DNA of 64,000 bases. Origin: Bradyrhizobium sp. B097. GTDB taxonomy: Bacteria; Pseudomonadota; Alphaproteobacteria; Rhizobiales; Xanthobacteraceae. The stretch lies in contig NZ_CP152412.1 in assembly GCF_038957035.1 (NCBI RefSeq), positions 1,174,501 through 1,238,500 on the forward strand, given 5' to 3'. The notes under the pieces are model-generated. The model made no database searches, was not told the origin of the DNA, and saw nothing but the letters and a program-made list of their open reading frames with translations. A program made the translations under genes and the position numbers. This document shows, piece after piece, positions 47,868-57,500 of this stretch (positions are counted from its first letter, which is position 1; the number at the start of each line of letters is the position of its first letter).

Positions 47868-49263
47868 AGCGCTTGCGGTCGGGGGCAAAACCCGGGACGA
47901 GCTGGCCTTCCTGCCGGCCGCCCTCGAAATCGTCGAGACGCCGCCATCTCCCACCGCCAGGCTGACCGCCGGCTTGCTTGCTGCCTTGTTCTGCTGCGCC
48001 GTGGCGTGGGCGGGTCTCGGCAAGATCGACATCGTTGCCTCGGCACCCGGAAAGATCGTGCCGGGCGACCGTGTGAAGCTGGTTCAGCCGCTCGAGATCG
48101 GAGTGGTGCGCGCGATTCACGTCCGCGACGGCCAAACCGTCAAGGCCGGCGAGATTCTGATCGAGCTGGATCCGACCAGCAATCAGGCGGAGCTTCAGCA
48201 TCTGAAGAACGATCTTCTCTCGGCACTGCTGGATATCTCACGCACCCGTTCGGCGCTTGACGGAAATACCGACGCGCTTGAGGGCGTGCCGGACGACACG
48301 CCGCCCGCCTTGATTCAAATGCATCTGGAGTACTTGCGCAGTCAGGATTCCGAGCAGCGCGCCAAATTGTCCGAACTGGATCGGCAACGCCTGCAGAAGG
48401 TCGCGGAGACCAGGACGATCGACGCCAGCATCGCGAAGATTGAAGCTTTGCTGCCGGTGCTGCAGGAGCGCGTCGGGGTTCGCAAGTACCTGGCGGACCG
48501 GGAGTACGGTTCAAAGCTGCAATATCTGCAGGAGCTCCAGGAGCTCGTCGGGATGCAGCAGGACATCCTGGTGCAGCGGAGCAAGCTCCAGGAGGCCAAC
48601 GCGGCCGTCGCCGCGCTCGAAGAGACGCGCGCCAAGCTTGTCTCGGAATACCGCCACCGCCTGTACGATGATCTGGCCAAGGCGACGCAGAAGGCCGGCA
48701 GCCTCAAGGACGAGGTGTCCAAAGCCGAGCACCGGACCAACCTTCAGAAACTTGCAGCCCCCATCGATGGCGTGGTGCAGCAATTGGCGGTGCACACTGT
48801 CGGCGGTGTCGTCACTCCCGCCCAGACGCTCGCGGTCGTCGTACCCAGCGACAATCTGATTGAAATCGAAGCGATGGTTTCAAATCGCGATATCGGCTTC
48901 GTGCACCCGGGCCAGGACGCCGAAATCAAGGTCGATACCTTCAACTTCACGCGCTACGGCCTGCTGCACGGCAAGATCGTCAGCGTCTCGCCCGATTCCG
49001 TCTCCCGCGACAAGGCGCGGGATCCGGCCCGCGAGCCCAATGGCGGAGCGCCGGACGAAAGCAGCGAGCCAAAGGGGCAGGGGCCGGTGTATGTCGCGCA
49101 TGTCTCGATCGACCGGACCAAGATGGTCGTCGATGACAAGGAGATCAATCTTTCGCCGGGAATGACCGTGACTGTCGAGATCAGGACGGGCGCCCGCAGC
49201 GTCATGAGCTATTTGCTGTCGCCGATCGTGCGCTACCGGAAGGATGCTCTCCGCGAGCGGTGA
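47851..49263 (+). CDS. Type I secretion membrane-fusion protein (HlyD family)
   Basis: A 470-residue HlyD-type adaptor: one membrane span near residues 40-60 (AGLLAALFCCAVAWAGLG), a lipoyl half (VVRAIHVRDGQTVKAGEIL), a long alpha-hairpin about residues 95-300, and the closing lipoyl/beta domain (KLAAPIDGVVQQLAVHTVGG and VTVEIRTGARSVMSYLLSP). ATG 47851 lies inside the hlyB-like gene, giving coupled translation. It bridges the ABC exporter to an outer-membrane channel encoded elsewhere. Confidence 0.93.
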   Translation: MKSAREALAVGGKTRDELAFLPAALEIVETPPSPTARLTAGLLAALFCCAVAWAGLGKIDIVASAPGKIVPGDRVKLVQPLEIGVVRAIHVRDGQTVKAGEILIELDPTSNQAELQHLKNDLLSALLDISRTRSALDGNTDALEGVPDDTPPALIQMHLEYLRSQDSEQRAKLSELDRQRLQKVAETRTIDASIAKIEALLPVLQERVGVRKYLADREYGSKLQYLQELQELVGMQQDILVQRSKLQEANAAVAALEETRAKLVSEYRHRLYDDLAKATQKAGSLKDEVSKAEHRTNLQKLAAPIDGVVQQLAVHTVGGVVTPAQTLAVVVPSDNLIEIEAMVSNRDIGFVHPGQDAEIKVDTFNFTRYGLLHGKIVSVSPDSVSRDKARDPAREPNGGAPDESSEPKGQGPVYVAHVSIDRTKMVVDDKEINLSPGMTVTVEIRTGARSVMSYLLSPIVRYRKDALRER

Positions 49264-49284
49264 AGGAATTCGGCGGTCAGGCCG

Positions 49285-50088
49285 TCATGACGTGGTTCGC
49301 GATTCGACGTGGCTCAGGGTCGGGTCGGATTCATGGATCGCAAGGCAGTTTTGCCCCGCGTCGTAGGTCCGGTATCCATGATCGTTCAGCTTGCGAACCA
49401 GTGCGGCCTTGTCGGTCTTGATGAATTCCGCATGAATGACGGGTTGATGTTGCCGGATCGTGGCGCTGGCTCCTTCCAGCACCTTCAACTCCATCCCTTC
49501 GACGTCGATCTTGATCAGATCGCAGCGGCTCAGATTCAGGGAGTCCAGGGTGATCATCGTCGTCTCAGAGCCTTTGGCCTCGGAATAATCGATCTTCTGG
49601 CCGATCTGCTCGGTGCCGGGGCGTTGCGTCACCTCCAGACTTCCGAAGCTGGCGGGCTCCTGATGGCTTAAGGTCGGCACCCAGGTCTTGCCGGTTTCCG
49701 ACGAAATCACCGCGTGCATCGCCCGCGCGTTGAAGCAGTTGTTGATGGCGATGTTGCCGGCAAGCGCGTAGTAGACCCGCTCCTGCGCCTCGATGGCAAG
49801 GATTGAACCCCAGCCGTCCATGTGCTTGGACCATTCGATGGTGTGAACGCCGATGTTCGCCCCGCAGTCGATGGCCACCACGCCGTCCCCTCGGTAGGTT
49901 CTTCGCAGTGCAAGAAGACCCTTGGTCAGCTCGATTTCTGTGACGTCGAACGCGCCGTGCTCGAGAATCTGAATCCCAACGCCAAAGGTGTGATCGCCCG
50001 CGGTGTGGTAGTCCAGCCGGTTGACGATCAGCGGGCCATGCGCCGACGCTGCGATCACAAACGGGACCTTGCTGGGATTGCGGCTCAT
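49285..50088 (-). CDS. FkbM-family methyltransferase
   Basis: A 267-residue SAM-dependent O-methyltransferase of the FkbM type. Motif I is VAIDCGANIGVHTIEWSKH, and LIKIDVEGMELKVLEGA is the family's second hallmark. FkbM enzymes often methylate sugars of surface glycans. It is convergent with the HlyD gene and divergent from the heptosyltransferase, so its position suggests glycan modification on the adhesin; that role is inference. Confidence 0.87.
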   Translation of the reverse strand: MSRNPSKVPFVIAASAHGPLIVNRLDYHTAGDHTFGVGIQILEHGAFDVTEIELTKGLLALRRTYRGDGVVAIDCGANIGVHTIEWSKHMDGWGSILAIEAQERVYYALAGNIAINNCFNARAMHAVISSETGKTWVPTLSHQEPASFGSLEVTQRPGTEQIGQKIDYSEAKGSETTMITLDSLNLSRCDLIKIDVEGMELKVLEGASATIRQHQPVIHAEFIKTDKAALVRKLNDHGYRTYDAGQNCLAIHESDPTLSHVESRTTS

Positions 50089-50238
50089 CGATTCAGTTTC
50101 TTTGTTTCTGCCGGTCCGGGACGAGCGGCTGCAAGGGGGTACTCGCTAAAGCTTTCGTCCGTTGACGCGGTTGTCAATCTCGCTTACCTTCTGCCCGCAT
50201 TTTTAGCGGTCTTTATATTTTTAGGGCAGGGGATATTC

Positions 50239-51549
50239 GTGAATGCGATTGCCGTCGCGCCGGCGATCGGGCTGAAGCGTCCGATTGACCATGTGGCCGA
50301 CCAACCCAAAGTCATCGTTGATCGGTCGACCGACGGCGTACCTGCCAAGTCGGAAGCGGTTGCGCCGGATGCCGAAACGCCCAAGCGTGCCTATCCGGCG
50401 GCCGCCGAACTGCCCACGCAAGTCGGTCCCAAAGGACTGCGATTCGACTTCAACGACGGCGCTCGAGTCGTTTGTCCCGAAGCCGAAGGCCCTTGGCGCG
50501 TGCGTCTTTGGGACGCCGAGACCGGCAATGTTCTGTTTGAGACGCAGTTCGCGGGCGGACGCGTCAACAGCTCAAAGCGCTACTACATTCGTTTCCGTAT
50601 CGAGGTCTTGCAGGGCGAGGATGTCATCTTCTCGCATGAGTACAACGCGACGGATCGTCACGTCCTGATCCAGCTTCCGGTCGGCACCCTGGGCGACACG
50701 ATCGGCTGGTTTCCCTATGTGGAGAAGTTCAGGAAAGCTCACAATTGCAGGCTGACCTGCGCAATGGCGGAGAAGCTGATTCCGCTGTTTCGCGATGCGT
50801 ATCCGGAGATCAACTTCGTCACGCATGAGGAAATCCAAACCGACCGATATTACGCCACGTACAGCGTCGGATTGTTTTTCGACGACAAGAATTTCGTCTA
50901 CCAGCCGTGCGACTTCCGCTTCGTGGGGCTGCACCGCACCGCCGGATACATCCTCGGTGTCGATCCGACCGAGGTGGCGCCACGCATCTCGCTGGCAGAT
51001 GATCAAAGGCCCATCCCCGAGCCTTACGTTTGCATTGCGGTGCAGAGCACGACGCAGTGCAAGTACTGGAATAACCCCAACGGCTGGCGCGAGCTGACCG
51101 GCTTTCTCAAGCAGGCCGGCTATCGCGTGATCTGCATCGATCAGAAGCCGACGCACGGCCACGAGCTGGTATGGAATCACATTCCGAACGGCGCGGAGGA
51201 CTGGACCGGTGACCGCCCGATTCAGGAGCGGGCGAATCTGCTCAACCATGCGGACTTTTTCATCGGCCTTTCCAGCGGGCTTGCTTGGCTGGCCTGGGCG
51301 GTCGGCACCCCGGTCGTGATGATCGCGGGCTTCACGCATCCGACAAATGAATTTGCTACGCCCTACCGCGTGATCAACTATCACGCCTGCAACAGCTGCT
51401 GGAACGATCCGGCCGTTCGATTCGACCACAAGGATTTTTTCTGGTGTCCCCGCCACAAGGGGACGCCGCGTCAGTTCGAATGCACAAGACTGATCACCGT
51501 GGACCATGTGAAGTCGGTGATCAGAACGATTCCCGGATTCAAGCTCTAG
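50239..51549 (+). CDS. Autotransporter strand-loop-strand O-heptosyltransferase (TibC/AAH family)
   Basis: A 436-residue glycosyltransferase of the bacterial autotransporter heptosyltransferase type, which puts heptose on Ser of strand-loop-strand repeats in the cytoplasm. Visible: an N-terminal beta domain (GLRFDFNDGARVVCPEAEGP), LPVGTLGDTIGWFPYVEKF, the GT9-like donor part (CIAVQSTTQCKYWNNPNGW, FIGLSSGLAWLAWAVG), and a four-cysteine finger, CNSC plus WCPRHKG and FEC (Cys about 384, 387, 403, 415), as in TibC. GTG 50239 is chosen because AGGGCAGGGG lies just upstream. The next gene, 40 bases on, encodes a protein full of the repeats such enzymes modify. Confidence 0.88.
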   Translation: MNAIAVAPAIGLKRPIDHVADQPKVIVDRSTDGVPAKSEAVAPDAETPKRAYPAAAELPTQVGPKGLRFDFNDGARVVCPEAEGPWRVRLWDAETGNVLFETQFAGGRVNSSKRYYIRFRIEVLQGEDVIFSHEYNATDRHVLIQLPVGTLGDTIGWFPYVEKFRKAHNCRLTCAMAEKLIPLFRDAYPEINFVTHEEIQTDRYYATYSVGLFFDDKNFVYQPCDFRFVGLHRTAGYILGVDPTEVAPRISLADDQRPIPEPYVCIAVQSTTQCKYWNNPNGWRELTGFLKQAGYRVICIDQKPTHGHELVWNHIPNGAEDWTGDRPIQERANLLNHADFFIGLSSGLAWLAWAVGTPVVMIAGFTHPTNEFATPYRVINYHACNSCWNDPAVRFDHKDFFWCPRHKGTPRQFECTRLITVDHVKSVIRTIPGFKL

Positions 51550-51589
51550 CCTATTTCAAGAACTGACATTTTTTTGGGGGAGCGCTGCC

Positions 51590-54500
51590 ATGAGCACCAC
51601 TGTTGTAAGCTCGGGTGTTACCAGCTCAGGATTGATCGAAACGGGCGGCAATACGCTCGAGGTCCTCAGCGGAGGCTCGGCAGCCTCGACGACGCTGAGC
51701 GGCGGCCAACTCCTGGTCGATGCCGGCGGCTACGCGGTAGGGACCACGATTTCCAGCGGCGGCAGTGCCGTCGTCGGCGCGGGCGGCGCGGGCGATCGCT
51801 TCGCCGTCTCGAGTGGCGGCACGCTCAACGTGGCGGGGACCGTCAACAGCTTCACCGCGGTGTTCACCGGCGGCGTCGAGAACATCGAGGCCGGCGGGTT
51901 CATCTCCGGAGCCATCGGCTCGGGGACCGGCATTTCCGGCGGCACCGTCAATGTTCTGGCAGGCGGCTCGGCTTCATACCTGTCGGTTTCGAGTGGCGGC
52001 GTCTTCAACGTAGCCGGCACGACGCTCAGCATGATCGGGGTCCGTAGCGGCGGTGTCGAAAACGTACTGTCGGGCGGTCTCATTTCGGGGGCGATCAGCT
52101 CAGGCACCGGCGTTTCCGCCGGCGGCATCCTGAACGTTTTGGCCGGTGGCTCTGCGGCGTTCGTCGGTGTTTCGAGCGGCGGCACGTTCAACGTATCGGG
52201 CACCGTGCTCAGCAATGTGTCCGTCTACGACGGCGGTGTCGAGAACGTGTTCTCCGGTGGTGTCGTCACCGGCGTGACCGGCTCGGGGACCGGCATATCC
52301 GGCGGTACCGTCAACGTCCTTGCGGGCGCTTCACTGGATCACCTGACGGTTTCGAGCGGCACGCTGAACGTCTCCGCTGGCGGTACGGCGCATAACATTA
52401 CGGTGTCGGGCGGCGGCACCATGAATGTTGCAGGCGCGATCACCAGCAACACGCTGGTCTCGAGCGGCGGTATCGAGAACATCCTGTCGGGCGGGTCGAT
52501 CTCCGGAGCGATCGGAGCCGGGACCGGCGTTTCGGGCGGTACGTTGAACCTTTCGGCTGGCGGCTTTGCGTCCTATGTGGGTGTGTCGAGCGGCGGTATC
52601 TTCAACGTCGCCGGTACGGTGCTGAGCTCTGTCGGCGTGTATAGCGGCGGCGTCGAGAACGTGCTGTCGGGCGGCGTGGTCCAGGGTGTGTCCGGAGGCT
52701 TTGGCACCGCGATCTCCGGCGGCACGGTGAACGTGCAGACGGGCGGCACGGCGACCGCGATGTTCGTCTATGCCAGCGGTGCGCTGAACGACAGCGGCAT
52801 CGTCACCAATCAATTCGTGCTCAGCGGAGGCGTCGAAACCGTTTCGTCGGGAGGTCTCGCGTCGGGCGTGCAAGTTTCGGGCGGCGGTCTGCTTGACATT
52901 CTCGCCGGTGGTTCGGCGACGGGTGTCGGCGATGCCGGGCGGGTCATCGTCGAAGCCGGCGGCACTGCCGATCACATCCTGGTTTCGTCCGGCGGTGTGC
53001 TCAGCGTCGGGGGCACCATCACCAGCAATACAGGCATCCTGGCGGGCGGCGTCGAGACCGTGCTGTCCGGCGGACTGATTAGCGGAGCTAGTGGGTCGGG
53101 GACCGGCATTTCTGGCGGTACGCTGAACCTTCTGGCCGGTGGCTCGGCGGTCTTTGTCGGCGTGTCGAGCGGCGGCACGTTCAATGTGGCGGGCACCGTG
53201 CTCAGCAATGGGATGGTGTTTGCCGGCGGTGTCGAGAACGTGCAGTCCGGTGGATTGATCACCGGAGACGTCAGCTCGGGGACCGGAGTTATCGGCACCT
53301 TGAATGTTCAGGCCGGCGGCTCGGCGGCGTTCGTTGGGGTGTCGAGCGGCGGCATCTTCAACGTGGCGGGCACCGTGCTCAGCAGGGTGGCGGTTTGGGA
53401 CGGCGGCGTCGAAAACGTTCTCTCGGGTGGCGTTGTCACCGGCGTGACGGGCTCCGGGACGGGGATATCCGGCGGTACCGTCAACGTGCTTTCGGGCGGT
53501 GCACTGGATCACCTCACGGTTTCGAGTGGCACTCTGAACGTCTCCGCTGGTGGTACGGCACACAACATTGCGGTGTCGAGCGGCGGCACCGTGAATGTCG
53601 CAGGCACGATCACCAGCAACACGCTGGTATCGAGCGGCGGTATCGAGAATGTGCTGTCCGGCGGATTGATCTCCGGAGCCACGGGCTCCGGGACCGGAGT
53701 GCTCGGCACATTGAACCTTCTTGCCGGTGGTTCGGCCGCTCACGTCGGTGTGTCGAGTGGCGGTACGTTCAACGTGGCCGGCACCGTGCTCGGCAATGTC
53801 GGCGTCTATGACGGCGGCGTCGAGAATGTTCTCTCGGGTGGTGTCGTCACCGGTGTCCCGGGCTCCGGGACGGGCGTGTCCGGCGGCACCGTCAACGTCC
53901 TTTCGGGCGGTGCGCTGGATCATCTGACAGTTTCGAGCGGCACTCTGAATGTCTCGGCTGGTGGCACGGCCCACGACCTTACGGTGTCGAGCGGCACCCT
54001 GAATGTTGCAGGCACGATCATCAGCAATACGCTGGTGTCGAGCGGCGGTACCGAGAACGTGCTGTCCGGCGGGTTCATCTCCGGCGCATCGAGTGCGGCG
54101 ACCGTCATTTTCGCCGGCGGTACCGTGAACGTCCTGGCCGGTGGTTCGGCCACGCACGTCGGCGTGTCGAGCGGCGGCATTTTCAATGTCGCAGGCAAGG
54201 TACTGAGCAACACCGGTGTCTACGCCGGCGGCGTCGAGAACGTTCTGTCCGGTGGATCGATCTCGGGAGCGAGCGGATCGGGGACGGGAGTTTCGGGCGG
54301 TACGTTGAACCTGTCGGCCGGCGCCACGGCCGCCTTTGTCGGCGTGTCGAGCGGCGGCACCTTCAATGTTGCGGGCAATGTGCTGAGGAATGTCACCGTC
54401 AACAACGGCGGCGTCGAGAACGTGCTGTCCGGCGGGTCGATCTCCGGAGCCATCGGCTCCGGCACGGGCGTTACCTCTGGCGGCATATTGAACATTCTCG

Positions 54501-57500
54501 CCGGTGGCTCGGCGTCGTATGTCGGTGTTTCGAGCGGCGGCACATTCAACGTGTCGGGCACCGTGCTTAGCATGGTCGGCGTCTATGCCGGCGGCGTCGA
54601 GAATGTCTTCTCGGGCGGCGTCGTCACCGGCGCGGCGGGCTCCGGGACGGGTATCTCCGGCGGCACGGTCAACGTATTTTCGGGCGGTGCACTGGATCAC
54701 CTGGCGGTGTCCAGCGGCGGTGTGCTGAACGTTGCGTCCGGAGGCACGGCGCACAACATCGGGGTGTCGAGCGGTGGCGTGCTCAATCTTGCAGGCACGA
54801 CGACGAGCAACGTCTTCGTGTTCGCTGGTGGCAGTGAGATTGTATCTTCCGGCGGCTCCGCAGGGGCGGTGACGATCTCCGGCGGCGTGGTCGAATTGCA
54901 GGCGGGAAGCCTCGCGAGCGGCATCACCTTCAGCGGGTCCGGCGGGCAGCTCAAGATCGACGGCACGTCTTTGGCCGGCACCACCGTCAGCGGGCTGGTG
55001 CTGGGCGACAGCATCGATCTCGCAGGCCTCAGTTTCGTATCCGGCGGGTCGGCAACCTTGCTTCCGGGCAATGTCCTGCATGTCACGGAGGGGGCTTCCT
55101 CGTTCGATGTGCAGCTTGATGCGACGCCTGGCGTGCGGTTCAGCGTCGGCGCGGATTCCGGCAGCGGCACGCTGGTCACGGCGCGTGCCGATGTCGCACC
55201 GGTCACGTCAGCACCCAATGTAACGGCAATCTTTGGCGAGAGCTCTGCGCTCGCCTCCAGCCTGTTCTCGGTCACGGACGCCGATGGCGATCCCATCACC
55301 CAATATGCGTTCTGGGACACCCAAGGTAACGGACATTGGGTCGTCAACGGCGTCGCGCAGGCGACCAATGCCGAGATCGATATTGGGGCGGCCAACCTGT
55401 CGCAGGTGAGCTACGTCTTCGGTCCAAGCGGTTCGACCGATACCCTTTACGTTCGCGCCAATGACGGCACGGTTTGGGGCGCCTGGACTCAGTTTACGGC
55501 AAAGGCGTTTGTCGACACCGCGCCGACCGTGAACGCAGCCAACGTCACTGCGGCGCACGGCCAGACGTCGATTGCCGCATCCAGCCTGTTCACGGTGAGC
55601 GATCCGGATCCCGACACGATGACCCAGTACGCGTTCTGGGACACCGGCGGAAGCGGCCACTGGGTGGTGAATGGTGTGGCTATGCCCGCCAACACCGAGA
55701 TCGATATTACCGCATCGCAACTGTCGCAGGTGAGCTACGTGTTCGGGCCGACAGGGTCGGCCCCTGATACGTTGTACATCAAGGCGAACGACGGAACGTT
55801 GTGGGGAGGCTGGAAGTCGTTCACGGCAACACCGGGGCCCGAAACCGCTCCGGTCGTGACGGCCGCGAACGTGACGGCCGCCCATGGGCAGACGTCGGCT
55901 CTTGCATCGAGCCTGTTCTCGACCTCGGATGCCGAGAGCGATCCGATCACCCAGTACGCGTTCTGGGACACCGGCGGCAATGGCCACTGGGTGGTGAATG
56001 GTGTCGCCCAGGCCGCCAATGTCGAGATCGATGTCGCCGCGGCGAACCTGTCACAGGTGAGCTACGTGTTCGGCCCCGGTAGCTCTCCAGCCGACACACT
56101 CTATGTGCGGGCGAACGACGGGATGCTGTGGGGCGCTTGGACTGCGTTCACGGCAACGCCGGGACCCGATCAGGCTCCGGTCGTGACGGCAGCGAACGTG
56201 ACCGCGGTTCATGGTGAGACGTCGGCGCTCGCCTCGAGCCTGTTCTCGACCTCGGACCCCGAGAGCGATCCGATCACCCAATATGCGTTCTGGGACACCG
56301 GCGGCAATGGTCACTGGGTGGTGAATGGTGTCGCCCAGGCCGCCAATGTCGAGATCGATGTTGCCGCGGCGAACCTGTCACAGGTGAGCTACGTGTTCGG
56401 CCCCGGCAGCTCTCCAGCCGACACGCTCTATGTGCGGGCGAACGACGGATCGAAGTGGGGCACCTGGACCGCGTTCACGGCAACGCCGGGCCCCGATCAG
56501 GCTCCGGTCGTGACGGCATCGAACGTGACCGCGGTTCATGGTGAGACGTCGGCGCTCGCCTCGAGCCTGTTCTCGACCTCGGACCCCGAAAGCGATCCGA
56601 TCACCCAGTACGCGTTCTGGGACACCGGCGGCAACGGTCACTGGGTGGTGAATGGTGTCGCCCAGGCCGCCAACGTCGAGATCGATGTCGCTGCGGCGAA
56701 CCTGTCACAGGTGAGCTACGTGTTCGGGCCCGGCGGCTCGACGCCCGACACACTTTACGTGCGGGCGAACGACGGATCGAAGTGGGGCACCTGGACCGCG
56801 TTCACGGCAACGCCGGGCCCCGATCAGGCTCCGGTCGTGACGGCATCGAACGTGACCGCGGTTCATGGTGAGACGTCGGCGCTCGCCTCGAGCCTGTTCT
56901 CGACCTCGGACCCCGAAAGCGATGCGATCACCCAGTACGCGTTCTGGGACACCGGCGGCAATGGTCACTGGGTGGTGAACGGTGTCGCCCAGGCAGCCAA
57001 TGTCGAGATCGATGTTGCGGCGGCGAACCTGTCACAGGTCAGCTACGTGTTCGGACCCGGCAGCTCTCCAGCCGACACGCTCTATGTGCGGGCGAACGAC
57101 GGATCGAAGTGGGGCACCTGGACCGCGTTCACGGCAACGCCGGGCCCCGATCAGGCTCCGGTCGTGACGGCATCGAACGTGACCGCGGTTCATGGTGAGA
57201 CGTCGGCGCTCGCCTCGAGCCTGTTCTCGACCTCGGACCCCGAGAGCGATGCGATCACCCAGTACGCGTTCTGGGACACCGGCGGCAATGGTCACTGGGT
57301 GGTGAACGGTGTCGCCCAGGCAGCCAATGTCGAGATCGATGTTGCGGCGGCGAACCTGTCACAGGTCAGCTACGTGTTCGGACCCGGCAGCTCTCCAGCC
57401 GACACGCTCTATGTGCGGGCGAACGACGGATCGAAGTGGGGCACCTGGACCGCGTTCACGGCAACCCCGGGCCCCGATCAGGCTCCGGTCGTGACGGCAT

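Noticed and set aside
52331..55081. A 916-codon open frame antisense to the adhesin repeats
   Set aside because: It mirrors the repeat composition of the sense gene, has no ribosome site and no recognisable domain; repeated GC-rich codons keep the complementary strand open.
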